A stretch of DNA of 64,000 nucleotides, taken from a virus. Location: the IMG/VR virus record IMGVR_UViG_3300018080_008436, positions 370,998-434,997 of that record, one strand, 5' to 3'. This document shows, in pieces, positions 18,901-27,880 of the stretch (positions are counted from its first letter, which is position 1; the number at the start of each line of letters is the position of its first letter). The translations under genes and the position numbers were made by a program. Under the pieces are notes generated by a model. The model was not told the origin of the DNA. It ran no database searches and saw only the letters and a list, made by a program, of their open reading frames with translations.

Positions 18901-21900
18901 TAGTATATCCACCAAGAGCCATCGTATTAAGAAAGTCAATCCCTGTTACGCCTTTTACAGAATCCATTAACTGAGTTACACCCATCTCCTGGGTTCCGAT
19001 GATAGCCTCAAACTCCCCAGCACCGAACGACATCTCTCTCAAAGCGTCAAGATAACCTTCACGTATATCTTTTGTTAGTTCATAGATTTTATTTTGAGCG
19101 CTTAAAGATTTTTGTTGCAAGTCATTGAAGTCACCTATTTGTTTATTAAGGATACCATGAATCATTCGACGTTTATTATCTGTGACACCCATTTCTTTAA
19201 GAGTAGCCAGCCCTTGGCCAAGAGCCGCTTGTATACCTTCTGTGGTGTCTTGATTCTTTGCGGCATTAAACGTAGAGAGCATGATCATCTTAGCCCTTTC
19301 TCGCTCTTCCTTCGTTAAGCCTTTCATGATCTTTTCATCTGAGACTTCGATGGCAACTCGTTGATCCTGAAGCTGTATTTGTTCTTGAATCGCTTTAATA
19401 TTATCGTATGACAAATTTACTTGTTTCTGCATCATCTGAATTGATGCACCCATACCAAATTGAGCATTTTCCATCAAAGTTCTTTCAGTATCCAACCTGG
19501 ATTCCAATACTGAATTCATTTTCAAATGCTCGTCAACCGCTCCTCTAATAACTTTACTAACTGCGTCTGCCGCTGTTTTCTGATTATCGATAACTGTCTT
19601 CTGTTGCTCTGCTATTTTAAGAACTTCTGTTGTTAGACTTCGACGCATGAGTTCGTTAGCATTCAACTCATCCATCTTCTTCTTGACAGCATCTAAGTCA
19701 TTAATCTGTTTCGCCGCTTGAACATCAAGCTCTAACTGAATACCTTCTTCTCCAAGTTGTCGGATTCTATCCTCGATAGCTGAAACAGCTTCATCCAGAG
19801 TCCCTAGACGATTTTTATCAACTCCAAGGCCAATCATAATTTCTCTTCTGGCCCCTAATACTTCATCCAAGTATCTCTGTGCTTCTTCTGTTTCTTTTAA
19901 AATAACTTGGAATGCTTCACTATATGCCTCTGATGCTTGTTTGGAAGTCATAACAAACATTTCGTTTAATGCGTCGATTTGTGAGTAAATAACATCCCTC
20001 TGAGAAGCTAACAATTTGAGGTTTGCTTCATGAGTTTTCTTAATTCTTTCCCATCTTTTGAGCATTTCTCCAAGAGTATCTGACTCATCTTTGATCCCTG
20101 TGAGTGAACCAGTTCTGAATTTTTTTCTACTTCGTTGATCAGCCTCCTCATTCTTCTTTTTTTCTAGTTCTTCTCTATTAATGGCTTCTGAAATCTTTTG
20201 ACCAACAATACCGCCAATAGTAGCTCCAATCATTGTCCCCGCTGGGCCAGCCAAAGATCCAAGCAATCCACCAACAATAGCCCCACCGCCAGCGCCGACA
20301 CCAGAAACAGCACTTCTTCTTAAGGAATCCCCTTTGTCAAACCCTGCACTTCTAGATCTTGAATATTCCCCCATCCCACTCATGACAGCCCCAATCACTG
20401 CCATTGGGATGGCCATCTTCATTCCTGCCATCATTTGAGAGCCTGCACCCCCTGCGCTTCCCGCTCTCATTCCAGCGCCTGCTTCTTGCCCACCTCTTCT
20501 TAGAGCGGATCTGACATATTCCGAATTTCTTCTATCTGCGATCCTTCTGCCTCTATTGGCAATTTGATCACCCCTTATTCGTCTATTGGCCCCTTGCTCA
20601 ATGGTGTCTGTCCATCTTCTTGCAGACTCTTCAAAGGCATCTGCTCTACTTCTAGTTGCAGAGGCTACCGCAGAAGCGGCTCTCCCAGCCCCTCCTCTTC
20701 CTCTACCAGCAGAAGCGACACCTTCACCAGCCCTTCCTATGGCATCACTTACATCTTCTGTCTTATCTCTTATTTTTTCTAATGAATCAAGCCAAATCTC
20801 AAATCTTTTGGGCACTTTACCAATCTGACTAGCGATGCCTGTTCCCATAAGTGTGGTCAATGCTTGGAACGCACCAACAACCAGAAATACCTTTTCTGGC
20901 AGACTATTCATATATTCCAGTACTTTGGACATACCCTCTGCAATGGTTTTTATATGAGGTTCAAGAGCTTGCCCCATCTTCAATACAGCATCTGCACTTT
21001 GTTGTTGTACTTTGGCTACTGACTTATTGGTTTGTAGAAGATCTTGCTCTTTTTGGTTGGTTTCTGTAGTATATTTTAAGAGACGTTCTCTTTGTTGAGC
21101 ACTCATGTTCCCATATTCACCAGCAACCGCCAATGACGTTCTTAGAACCTTCAACCTTTCTCTTGCTCCTGCGGCCTCATCTTTATCACCAGTTCTGATC
21201 TCCTCCATAACCTTACTGACTTCCATCATAGCATCTAAAGCAGGAGGATAGCTCTCAAAAACACCTAACAAATCTTGAGCGACTTCTTTGGCAACTTTTA
21301 CATTAGGTCCGAACTGTGTTTGAAGGATCTTCGCGAATTGAGCTATCTGTTGAACAGTAGGAGTCATTCCAACATAACCAGAAGCAACACTTTGAGCAAA
21401 ATCAACGAATTCTTTTTTGGAGAAACTTGTCTCTTTGCTGACATATCGCATGGTGTCGGCCATATTTTTATTGCCAACCCCGAATACTTTATATGTCCTT
21501 TCCAAATCATAAAGAGACTGGTTGTACTCAAGAACACTATTCATTGCATTCCCGATAGAGAATGTCTGAGCGCCAAATGCTCCAAGGAATTTATTAAACT
21601 CCGCGCCAGCGGCCCTCATTGCACTTTGCATTTTGTGAAGTGCTTTTATGTTGTCTTTAATTTTCTCAGAATAAGTTCTAGATTCTTTGGCTATTTTTTC
21701 TTTTGCTAAGGCATGCCTTTTTTCTTCAATCCTTGCTTCTTTGGTTTTCTTAATGCTTTCTTTGATAGCATTGAGTTCTTTTATAATACTTTCCCGACTT
21801 CTATCAGTGAGTTGGCTATTTCTTCCTTTTTCTTCAGCCTCTTTTCTTATAGCTTTGATAGCTTTGTCAATATTACCAGACATACGTCCGTAACTAATCA

Positions 21901-22216
21901 AAGTGTCTTCAACAGTCTTGTGTAATTCATTTTGAGCTTCGGCACTTTTCTTGGATTGAGATCTAATAGACTCCAGGGCTTCTTTGTATTTTTTGAAAGC
22001 ACTATCTACATCTTTTACGGACTTGATGAAGTCTTTGAGTTTATCTTCACTCATACCGAGAGATTTTGCAAAATCCTTAAGATTTTTTTCGGCCTCTTTA
22101 GTGTTTAAGGAAAGACTGGCGGCTCTTTTAAGAGCTTCAATAAAGTTATTCAACTGAGTCATTTGCTCAGGAGTAACAACCAAATCTTCTATAAAATCTC
22201 GTGAAATGTCTGCCAT
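15983..22216 (-). CDS. Tape measure protein
   Basis: 2077 aa, the longest gene here, placed after the frameshifted chaperones as expected for a tape measure. Residues ~1-230 and ~680-1100 are long charged heptad-type helices. Residues ~590-690 hold a hydrophobic, glycine-zipper-rich segment (GAGGGAIVGGLLGSLAG) typical of the membrane-active part. The C-terminal third is basic and low-complexity, with a PTPTPT repeat near residue 1790. At about 1.5 angstrom per residue (family rule of thumb) the tail would be roughly 300 nm. No peptidase or lysozyme domain is recognised. Confidence 0.9.
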   Translation of the reverse strand: MADISRDFIEDLVVTPEQMTQLNNFIEALKRAASLSLNTKEAEKNLKDFAKSLGMSEDKLKDFIKSVKDVDSAFKKYKEALESIRSQSKKSAEAQNELHKTVEDTLISYGRMSGNIDKAIKAIRKEAEEKGRNSQLTDRSRESIIKELNAIKESIKKTKEARIEEKRHALAKEKIAKESRTYSEKIKDNIKALHKMQSAMRAAGAEFNKFLGAFGAQTFSIGNAMNSVLEYNQSLYDLERTYKVFGVGNKNMADTMRYVSKETSFSKKEFVDFAQSVASGYVGMTPTVQQIAQFAKILQTQFGPNVKVAKEVAQDLLGVFESYPPALDAMMEVSKVMEEIRTGDKDEAAGARERLKVLRTSLAVAGEYGNMSAQQRERLLKYTTETNQKEQDLLQTNKSVAKVQQQSADAVLKMGQALEPHIKTIAEGMSKVLEYMNSLPEKVFLVVGAFQALTTLMGTGIASQIGKVPKRFEIWLDSLEKIRDKTEDVSDAIGRAGEGVASAGRGRGGAGRAASAVASATRSRADAFEESARRWTDTIEQGANRRIRGDQIANRGRRIADRRNSEYVRSALRRGGQEAGAGMRAGSAGGAGSQMMAGMKMAIPMAVIGAVMSGMGEYSRSRSAGFDKGDSLRRSAVSGVGAGGGAIVGGLLGSLAGPAGTMIGATIGGIVGQKISEAINREELEKKKNEEADQRSRKKFRTGSLTGIKDESDTLGEMLKRWERIKKTHEANLKLLASQRDVIYSQIDALNEMFVMTSKQASEAYSEAFQVILKETEEAQRYLDEVLGARREIMIGLGVDKNRLGTLDEAVSAIEDRIRQLGEEGIQLELDVQAAKQINDLDAVKKKMDELNANELMRRSLTTEVLKIAEQQKTVIDNQKTAADAVSKVIRGAVDEHLKMNSVLESRLDTERTLMENAQFGMGASIQMMQKQVNLSYDNIKAIQEQIQLQDQRVAIEVSDEKIMKGLTKEERERAKMIMLSTFNAAKNQDTTEGIQAALGQGLATLKEMGVTDNKRRMIHGILNKQIGDFNDLQQKSLSAQNKIYELTKDIREGYLDALREMSFGAGEFEAIIGTQEMGVTQLMDSVKGVTGIDFLNTMALGGYTIQGSEASKARMAAPSKYTIGGFQAGAFAGAQVDDIFGYGRSAQAFQQHMMGKGAAPTAGYIGDNREHENTKGAILEQNINKQGFMESEFSRALHTWSGGGNNLQSVKIDVRTGEGGKGAPGQERRTRRGANTVTAFAGAVAGGSRGTTPEATNVFAPSAAPGPMGIPPVMLRQMQKDPKMQGLLKYSQEISNKMTELNDSGRNDSKTLKSLQKEQVKVSKAIVRRQRDIAKGFSGASQTLSDGSMHWGVDVKQFLSWGGHRGPMEGAPAPATGPTRKPAAKPVTGGATPKGGTATATSEIKKLSREQEYIMSTQIESWNQLDARMNEFKGVEAQAIASLAMNIQSSMKNAEENSYEMMGLEYSMGTAIKELRKRDSRMAETIQSQIVKEEMNHLDNLIKEGNLNAYTISKSTERLAKSLGMTEDEIIKKVHAVSENATELMKAHKEVAVSMSSGSKKQEDMSKAIRMGEALSIKRGSLVGTAQERMHVLLQKGEGQDKRSAIAAQAEYVFEELMKEEVFRSKSLKEQEAEFRDIMASVMGYTDDKEAIAHGKAKVSKIIRKNRQDRAEKRKKASAEAIRREEEYMDKVDAEYRKRKGIPEPGSQQSRRVKKEPAKQAQGPQFKKGIEWEDFLTKAEKGKLSRSKGIRLATARQMGKEAIPEEVKKNVLPKSTKATRPSSKAPTPTPTPTPTPTPVLDRYASVPEDIGTVDLTGPIEKMGVPKIPTASIGQKVMSDEEAREIARKGLAKSRAGRDTRPAGEGVNYLSMPKVNKKLPATPYSQNITRMKELQSKALDRDATSAERAAARSELEKLKGADKSALKWGSTALGGHVRYDPDRQAEAEAEAARVKEREKAYADARANAPESTGGRVPTALGGNQGIIVHRGGKAKPQTPRAVGKGKGGVVRSDIVSDAATQAEYRRSSGREMAGLDGGPSESGGKEVLGELKITLSDKIDAEMTKNSRLRMSFEKMA
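16821..16856. repeat. 12-base tandem repeat (x3) encoding PTPT
   Basis: Three perfect copies of a 12-base unit inside the tape measure gene encode alternating Pro-Thr, a rigid linker. It is in frame and probably length-variable between relatives. Confidence 0.85.
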
Positions 22217-22219
22217 TTA

Positions 22220-23323
22220 TTAAACCGTACTTTTTTCCAAAATACCTTGCTCTAATTTTGCCAATAAGAGTGATACTGATAATATGTATCCTGCATGGAC
22301 GATAGAATTCTCACTAAATTCCATCATTACATTTGGAGGTTCTTCTGTTTCTGGGATTTCAGGATATCCCATATCCCCAAACTCACCTTTTGCTTTATTG
22401 TAAGCATCATAATCCAGTTTTGTTCGTTCGTATTCCATCTCAGAATCTGTCTTTGAAAAGGTTGACAAGTCTAAATTCTCAAGAATCTCTCTTCTGGCAT
22501 TATTAAATGCCCCAACAAGCCCCCCTTTGTTTAGATAAGTTCCACTAATAACACCATTGTATATCTTGTAAACTACTTGATCGACTTTATTCAAACGTGG
22601 TATATAAGGTAACGCATTCAGCATTTCCGCATAATCAGAGAGTTCGTTCGATCTTATCAATGCTTTTGTTTTGTCCCAATATTCTTGGTCTCCTAATGCA
22701 CCTAGAATCTCGTTTGAGAAATGATGCAGGAAGAAACTAAATGTGTTATGAAGTCTTTCTCTTCTTTCTTTCTCTCTCTTGCCCTTCTCTTTTTGTAAGA
22801 ATTCTTTAGCTCCCCAATGACTTTCTAAATCTTTTGTCTCTTGAACATATTTGCTTTCATAAGCATTTACCATTTTTCCCATAGACGTTGCTATGGCATT
22901 CTCTTCTGCTTCTGAAGATTCGACTGAGTCAAATGCTGATAGATATGTTGCGTAATTAGATAGATATTCGCGATATTGCCCTCTAGCTAATAATGTAGAC
23001 AATGTTTTATAAATGAAGGGATATTGCCTGAATTTTGCCGTGTTATTCATTAATGAACCCAACACACTAGAATAAAATTCTGAGACATTGTCAGATCGAG
23101 GGTTCGGTCTTCTAGAGAAAGATTTCCCTGCATTTTCAAAAAGGTAAACTAAAGCTTGAGGGACTTCTTTGACAGACAACTCTCTTGTAGGAAACGTCTT
23201 TACAAAGTCATGGAAATCTTTTTCTTGACCTTCTGCCAATTTGAGAAAAAGATCTTCAATTTTCTTATTCTTGGAGGTACAAGCTAACTTATTTAGGTCC
23301 TGGAGTAATTCATAGGGGATCAT
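22220..23323 (-). CDS. Unknown helical protein between chaperones and tape measure
   Basis: 367 aa, predominantly alpha-helical and charged (e.g. KEKGKREKERRERLHN near residue 180). It ends 3 bases before the tape measure start. No family recognised and no good Shine-Dalgarno before the ATG. Its place next to the tail assembly chaperones suggests a role in tail assembly or tape-measure folding. This is inference from position only. Confidence 0.6.
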   Translation of the reverse strand: MIPYELLQDLNKLACTSKNKKIEDLFLKLAEGQEKDFHDFVKTFPTRELSVKEVPQALVYLFENAGKSFSRRPNPRSDNVSEFYSSVLGSLMNNTAKFRQYPFIYKTLSTLLARGQYREYLSNYATYLSAFDSVESSEAEENAIATSMGKMVNAYESKYVQETKDLESHWGAKEFLQKEKGKREKERRERLHNTFSFFLHHFSNEILGALGDQEYWDKTKALIRSNELSDYAEMLNALPYIPRLNKVDQVVYKIYNGVISGTYLNKGGLVGAFNNARREILENLDLSTFSKTDSEMEYERTKLDYDAYNKAKGEFGDMGYPEIPETEEPPNVMMEFSENSIVHAGYILSVSLLLAKLEQGILEKSTV

Positions 23324-23383
23324 AACACAACACCGACAAAAGATTATTTAATCTTTTATTCAAATAAATGAATCACAAGACCT

Positions 23384-23950
23384 TTAGAAAAGTCCGTTGC
23401 CAGCGATTTTTTCAGATACCTTTGCTCTCAAAGCCTTGACAATTTTCGGATGTAGTTGAGCCATATCTGTAAGTGGTCTCTCCATAGTCCATGATCTAAC
23501 CAATGTCATGAGCCTAACATTTTCAAGCTCTATGAAGTCAGCAAATTGAGCATCTTCAATACTTTGAATGGGCCTGGAGTTCATGATATACTCAGTGTCT
23601 TTTTGACTAGGGTATTTAAAAGTCATATTGAAAGAATGAGTTTTCTTGTCAGTACCTTCATACTCTTCGTCAAAATCTTTGATCACTGGTTCTCTTAGAT
23701 CATCAAGATAATACTCAACATCTATCTCGAAAGTGTCACTTTCTGTAATGAAGATGTCGTCATTGTTATCAACCTTAGGCTTTTCAACTTTTGGCTTTTC
23801 GGCCTTAACTTCCTCGACCTTTGGTTCTTCAACCTTTGGTTCTTCAACTTTAACTTCCTCAACCTTTGGTTCTTCAACCTTTGGCTTTTCAACTGTAGGT
23901 TTTTGCTCGTCCATTTTTTTCTTTCCTTTTTGTCTTCTGCGCCTTCTCAT
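23384..23950 (-). CDS. Putative third tail assembly chaperone-like protein with PKVEE repeats
   Basis: 188 aa; the ATG overlaps the stop of the frameshift extension (ATGA). Residues ~1-70 are basic and then a run of PKVEEPKVEE-type pentapeptide repeats, probably an extended linker. The C-terminal ~115 residues (YIMNSRP... ELENVRLMTLVRSW... ALRAKVSEKI) resemble in layout the end of the 143-aa chaperone (ENRLVQLIHSWD ... ETILNAYDEI). The two may therefore be distant paralogues. Role inferred from context and that similarity. Confidence 0.5.
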   Translation of the reverse strand: MRRRRRQKGKKKMDEQKPTVEKPKVEEPKVEEVKVEEPKVEEPKVEEVKAEKPKVEKPKVDNNDDIFITESDTFEIDVEYYLDDLREPVIKDFDEEYEGTDKKTHSFNMTFKYPSQKDTEYIMNSRPIQSIEDAQFADFIELENVRLMTLVRSWTMERPLTDMAQLHPKIVKALRAKVSEKIAGNGLF

Positions 23951-24653
23951 ATTTCTCTCATCATTTTTGTTCCAGGCTTCATTGTTGACCTGGCCTCAGA
24001 TTTGAATTTTTGTGCTTGCGCCTTAGCGTCCAATGCGGCATTCTTTACCCTTTTCATGTAATTATGTTTTTGAATCCATTTATAAGGTAAAGATGCAATA
24101 TACGTGGGAGTCCAGCCATATTCTTCAATAAAGCTGAGTTCCACAAGGTCTCTCATAATATCAGGATCTACAGCAGTTGTTATGGACCCCGTGCTCATAA
24201 AATAGCCTAACAACTGCTCATCTATTTTTTTTCCTCTTCCTCGCTCAAATAAGTTATCTCATCATAGGCGTTGAGGATAGTTTCGGCAATCTCTGGAGCC
24301 AAACTTTTAATAGATTTCTCTGTCACTCTAACAGGGACTTGATTACCTTTGTTGTCGGTTGCTGTCGCATCCCAACTATGAATCAATTGGACAAGTCGGT
24401 TCTCTTTGTATAACTTATAATTGAATCGACGGTTTCCTTCCCCGTCCAATTCAATCCCACCTTCTTGTAAGTCATTGTAAAGCCCCCAAGTCAACTGTTT
24501 CATTTTAACAGTAATCTTCTTCAGCTTTTCCTTATCTTCATCTGTTAGGTCTTCAGAAGTTTTGAACTCTTGTTCTGAGTAGGATTGATAATGCAGTCCT
24601 ATTTTTTTGTAGTAGATAATGACATCTACTGTGCTGTCTTCTTTGATAAACAT
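23947..24653 (-). CDS. Tail assembly chaperone, -1 frameshift product (G-T type)
   Basis: The 143-aa zero-frame protein (24653-24222) ends GAA AAA AAA UAG. The run of eight A (24232-24225) contains the slippery heptamer A AAA AAA. A -1 slip enters a frame that is open as IDEQLLGYFM... and runs to the TGA at 23947, giving about 235 aa. The downstream ORF has no good start of its own. Position between tail tube and tape measure is exactly where G/GT frameshifted chaperones occur in long-tailed phages. The short form is likely the major product and the extended form the minor one that recruits the tape measure. Confidence 0.85.
24222..24653 (-). CDS. Tail assembly chaperone, short (zero-frame) form
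   Basis: 143 aa, ATG preceded by AGGAG and a TGTATAATA box 32 bases upstream. Mostly helical and acidic, ending EEEEKK at the slippery run. Equivalent by position to gpG of lambda. Stops at UAG, so in principle the phage amber-suppressor tRNA could also affect this stop, competing with the frameshift. Confidence 0.8.
   Translation of the reverse strand: MFIKEDSTVDVIIYYKKIGLHYQSYSEQEFKTSEDLTDEDKEKLKKITVKMKQLTWGLYNDLQEGGIELDGEGNRRFNYKLYKENRLVQLIHSWDATATDNKGNQVPVRVTEKSIKSLAPEIAETILNAYDEITYLSEEEEKK
24225..24232 (-). promoter_or_regulatory. -1 ribosomal frameshift slippery site (A8 run)
   Basis: Eight consecutive A on the minus strand immediately before UAG. Zero frame reads GAA AAA AAA UAG; after a -1 slip the next codons are AUA GAU GAG CAG. 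The in-frame stop right after the slip site is a common arrangement. Confidence 0.85.
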
Positions 24654-24684
24654 AGCACAACTTTCTCCTATTGTTATGTGTTGG

Positions 24685-24694
24685 TATTATACAG
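24685..24694 (-). promoter_or_regulatory. Candidate promoter box (CTGTATAATA)
   Basis: Lies between the double terminator of the tail tube gene and the chaperone start, 32 bases upstream of the ATG. No TTGACA-like -35 at 16-18 bases. Same box as at 15960, 30739, 49216, 51202 and 51994. Confidence 0.5.
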
Positions 24695-24760
24695 AAAAAA
24701 GCCCTCTAAAAGATAGAGGGCTAGAAATAGAAGGTGGTCCCTTTTTATTAAAGGGACCTT
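24694..24760 (-). terminator. Double-hairpin terminator after tail tube gene
   Basis: Read on the minus strand, a GGTCCCTT/AAGGGACC hairpin is followed by an AGCCCTCT/AGAGGGCT hairpin and a T6 tract. It would end or attenuate the abundant tail tube transcript before the chaperone genes. Confidence 0.85.
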
Positions 24761-24789
24761 GATAAATTGTGCAAATGAGTAACTTGGTA

Positions 24790-25719
24790 TTATGGGGAAG
24801 CAGAAAGATCCCAAGGGAATCCAGTCTGATGGGTAACTCCCGTAAATCCAACTGTTGAAATGACAGGACCCGTATTCAAGGTAGGTTCTACCCTGTGGAA
24901 TCTAACTTTCATTTCGGTTGTTGAAGATCCACCCGTACAATTACTGCTCAATCCAAACTGGAGGGTATGTACTCCGTCTGCACAATAATCTTCGAATGTT
25001 TCAGCCCCGTTAAAGTCTGGTGCATTGTAAACAGAAAGCGTTCCAGAGATCTGTCTGATACCAGGAACAATATCGAATGGGAACAAGTCAGCTTGACCCA
25101 AACCATATACTGTTTCAATGTTGTTGTTCACGGTGAATTCGAAATTACTGAATTTAATATCAGTCAAAACGGCAGGGATGTCGTTATTTACTGGGTCAGT
25201 TGCACCGCCAGCAATGATTGTGACGTTGACTTTATCCCAAGTAAGCAACTTTTCCGCATCAGTGAAGTGAGGTGGAGGATTGGAACCAAACGCATTTGCG
25301 CTTGTACCAATAACATCCAAAGAAAACTGAGCAACTTCACCAGCCGCTACTGAAAAATTGAAAGTATTTACAAAGAGGTTTTCAAACAATCTGTCTCTGC
25401 TACAGAAGTAATAAAGCTGGATATCTTTAGTACTGAGACCACCACAAGCATCGCCTGCGTCATCTCTACCAGCGGCCCATTGGATCACGCTGTCTGTTCC
25501 AGATAGAAATGTTTCGGTGACGGGTCCGCTAATGCTTCCGCCAACCTCGATTTTACCGTATACGTAGGCATCCCTGTCCCAGTCACCTGAAACAAGGTCG
25601 GGTGCCTCGATTTCTTGTCTTGCAGTGATATTAGCATCGGAGAATCGGAGTTGAGTACCACCGATATCTGCAATACCTCTATAACCTGCATTTACTAAAC
25701 CATTAGCTCCTATTGACAT
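24790..25719 (-). CDS. Major tail tube protein
   Basis: 309 aa, ATG preceded by AAGGAG. Beta-rich with the features of tail tube proteins: an N-terminal strand-loop (RFSDANITARQEIEAPD), a central VGGSISGPV strand and a conserved-looking turn (NNNIETVYGLGQADLFPFDI) before a final strand set (QISGTLSVYN). Followed by a strong double terminator, as expected for a highly expressed single product, and then the chaperones and tape measure. No sheath gene precedes it. The main alternative would be another tail structural protein. Confidence 0.7.
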   Translation of the reverse strand: MSIGANGLVNAGYRGIADIGGTQLRFSDANITARQEIEAPDLVSGDWDRDAYVYGKIEVGGSISGPVTETFLSGTDSVIQWAAGRDDAGDACGGLSTKDIQLYYFCSRDRLFENLFVNTFNFSVAAGEVAQFSLDVIGTSANAFGSNPPPHFTDAEKLLTWDKVNVTIIAGGATDPVNNDIPAVLTDIKFSNFEFTVNNNIETVYGLGQADLFPFDIVPGIRQISGTLSVYNAPDFNGAETFEDYCADGVHTLQFGLSSNCTGGSSTTEMKVRFHRVEPTLNTGPVISTVGFTGVTHQTGFPWDLSASP

Positions 25720-25824
25720 ATCATTTATCTCCTTCTTGTCGCAATTGATTTAAGGTTTCTCCCTAAATCTGCACCAATATTAATTATATTCTCTAACTTT
25801 TTACAAAATCCCTTTGTTACGATA

Positions 25825-26178
25825 CTAAAATGCCATAGGTGCCCTGTACGACACTCCACTGCTGTATAAATCGGCGGCGTGACCATTGACATAATCGTAC
25901 AAATAGTCCTCTATCATATCATTAATATCTGTATACGCAGAGGCCGTATCGGTTCTTCTCTGCTTAACACCATTCAAGACCAATTCATCCAAACTCATAA
26001 CCAAAAGTTCAGGAAGATTAACTCCATCAGTATCTCTTGCGCTTGTTCTAATCCTGAAGTAATAGCTTACCTCAGAAATAAAAGTACCAGCACTTTGTGC
26101 GAGAATATTACCTAAGAAATCAACATTAATCGTTCTGGTGTTGTTAGCTGTCTCATCATATATTCTAAATGTGGCCAT
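25825..26178 (-). CDS. Small virion protein, paralogue of the serine-rich neighbour
   Basis: 117 aa, ATG preceded by AAGGAGG. N-terminus MATFRIYDE matches MATVQIFHE of the upstream gene. Both then share a beta-strand/helix layout ending in a helix of the kind MIEDYLYDYV versus LVNGWIEYFV. Ends in UAG; readthrough would add only 8 further residues before UAA. Lies before the tail tube, so possibly a neck or tail-completion component; function unknown. Confidence 0.65.
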   Translation of the reverse strand: MATFRIYDETANNTRTINVDFLGNILAQSAGTFISEVSYYFRIRTSARDTDGVNLPELLVMSLDELVLNGVKQRRTDTASAYTDINDMIEDYLYDYVNGHAADLYSSGVSYRAPMAF

Positions 26179-26190
26179 TCTCTTTCCTCC

Positions 26191-26772
26191 TTAAGCAGAC
26201 GAACTGCTTGACTCAGATTGAGAACTCATACTCTGAGAACTCATACTCTGAGAACTATCACTTTGAGAACTATCAGACTGAGAACTCATACTCTGAGAGC
26301 TACTAGATTCACTTTGTGAACTTTCAGATTTTGAACTCATACTCTGCGAACTCATACTCTGCGAACTCATGCTTTGAGTACTTGAGCTATTACTTTGTGA
26401 GCTTCCAGATACTCCACCAGAACTACTTGAACTTTCTGAGTAATTTTCAGATGAAGTCGAGCTTTCTGATTGACTGGATGAACTATCACTTGAAGACTGA
26501 CCATATTCTGCTTGATCAACAAAATATTCAATCCAACCATTAACCAACTCTGTGAAGTCAGCGGCAGGTGAGGAGGCTCCAGGAGCCACATCAGCCAAAT
26601 CTTTAATTAAATAGGTAGGAAACGTAGATCCATCAACCTTCCTGATACTCGTAGATATAAGAAGATATGAATCTCTCGTCATCAAACCATCAGACAATAT
26701 GGCAGTCTGCAAATTTACAGATACTGTCGAAGTACTGCCATCTTCTTCATGAAATATTTGAACAGTTGCCAT
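26191..26772 (-). CDS. Small virion protein with long serine-rich tail
   Basis: 193 aa. Residues 1-92 are the folded part shared with the next gene. Residues ~93-193 are a serine-rich tail with units such as SSQSMSSQS and SQSES, encoded by near-identical 15-base DNA repeats. The tail is polar and flexible and might be glycosylated or mediate surface contact. One of five proteins here with such segments. Confidence 0.7.
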   Translation of the reverse strand: MATVQIFHEEDGSTSTVSVNLQTAILSDGLMTRDSYLLISTSIRKVDGSTFPTYLIKDLADVAPGASSPAADFTELVNGWIEYFVDQAEYGQSSSDSSSSQSESSTSSENYSESSSSSGGVSGSSQSNSSSTQSMSSQSMSSQSMSSKSESSQSESSSSQSMSSQSDSSQSDSSQSMSSQSMSSQSESSSSSA

Positions 26773-26857
26773 GTTTACAACCCCTAAATATAAAGTTTTA
26801 AGTCTTATTCTATATCAAATTGCCGAAACCCTTTCAACAATTTGTTATTTTTCCCCT

Positions 26858-27880
26858 TTAATCACTTGAGCTAGAACATTCGCAATCATCGTCAGGATCA
26901 AAGCAAATAACCTTACGATCATGCTGTGGAAATTCAAGTTCGTTGACTTCCTTACCGAACCAACTAAGTTCTGATGCCCTAAGGACTGCGCTACCCTTTT
27001 GCTTAACCCCAAATGTGACATTGTCTACACGGGCATCATAATAATATCTCTTCATCCTGATTGCTACAGCAAATTCAGACAAAGAAAAATCTGCTTCAAA
27101 TTCATGATCAACTTCCAAACGGATCTCACAATCTATGATATCCCTGTTGATAATCTCGTATCGAGAACACCTTGGAGTCTCATTATCTTGAAAAGAATAA
27201 TTCTGACTTTCTGTAGTAATGACAAAGTTCTCTCGATTCTCTTCTGTATCACATACATAAAAGTAAACGTCACCCTCCGATACTGGCCTAGTCATAGGTG
27301 CTTGATAATCATTTATGTTAATGTGCAAACTATAATTGAGTACATCATATACTGCTTTTGAATATTTACTGAGGATTCTCATGCCCTCTTCCGTTTCAAC
27401 TGATTGCCCATAAACAGTAACTGTTATTCTGGACTCTTCTGATAATCCACCTTGAAGGTAAATCCATTCATTCGAAATACTGACAGGTTCAACAGTAATT
27501 GCTACAGCATCTGTTGGAATAACTTCTCTATCCCCAAAAAGAACATTCTCTTCATAAAGAGGATCATGACCTATTGTCTTCTGTATAAAAGCTCCATCAG
27601 AAACCAACCAATTATCGATAACATCAGTTGTTAACGTAATCGTTGTCGTATCAACAATCTCTTTAATAACCGCATACTCAAATCTTTGATAATGAGGAGA
27701 TGTTTCGTCATTGTAACCATAGTCAATAAGAACTATCTCTTGATTAGGATGGAAGTGAAAAGAGTTCTCTACACTAAGAGTAGTATCGCCAGTTGTCGCA
27801 TCTGTTGTTAACTTAGTTTTGGCGATCAATTCTTCTTTGATCAAATCAATTATAGCATCAACTACTCCAGTAATTTCCAT
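26858..27880 (-). CDS. Putative tail terminator/completion protein
   Basis: 340 aa from the ATG at 27880, which overlaps the previous stop (TAATG); a longer GTG-type start at 27916 is less likely. Begins MEITGVVDAIIDLIKEEL. The central segment (ESRITVTVYGQSVETEEGMRIL... AVYDVLN) has the alpha/beta layout of tail terminator proteins. The C-terminus is DDDCECSSSSD, a short version of the serine tracts seen elsewhere. Its place between the adaptor-like gene and the tail tube agrees with a joining role. Confidence 0.5.
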   Translation of the reverse strand: MEITGVVDAIIDLIKEELIAKTKLTTDATTGDTTLSVENSFHFHPNQEIVLIDYGYNDETSPHYQRFEYAVIKEIVDTTTITLTTDVIDNWLVSDGAFIQKTIGHDPLYEENVLFGDREVIPTDAVAITVEPVSISNEWIYLQGGLSEESRITVTVYGQSVETEEGMRILSKYSKAVYDVLNYSLHININDYQAPMTRPVSEGDVYFYVCDTEENRENFVITTESQNYSFQDNETPRCSRYEIINRDIIDCEIRLEVDHEFEADFSLSEFAVAIRMKRYYYDARVDNVTFGVKQKGSAVLRASELSWFGKEVNELEFPQHDRKVICFDPDDDCECSSSSD

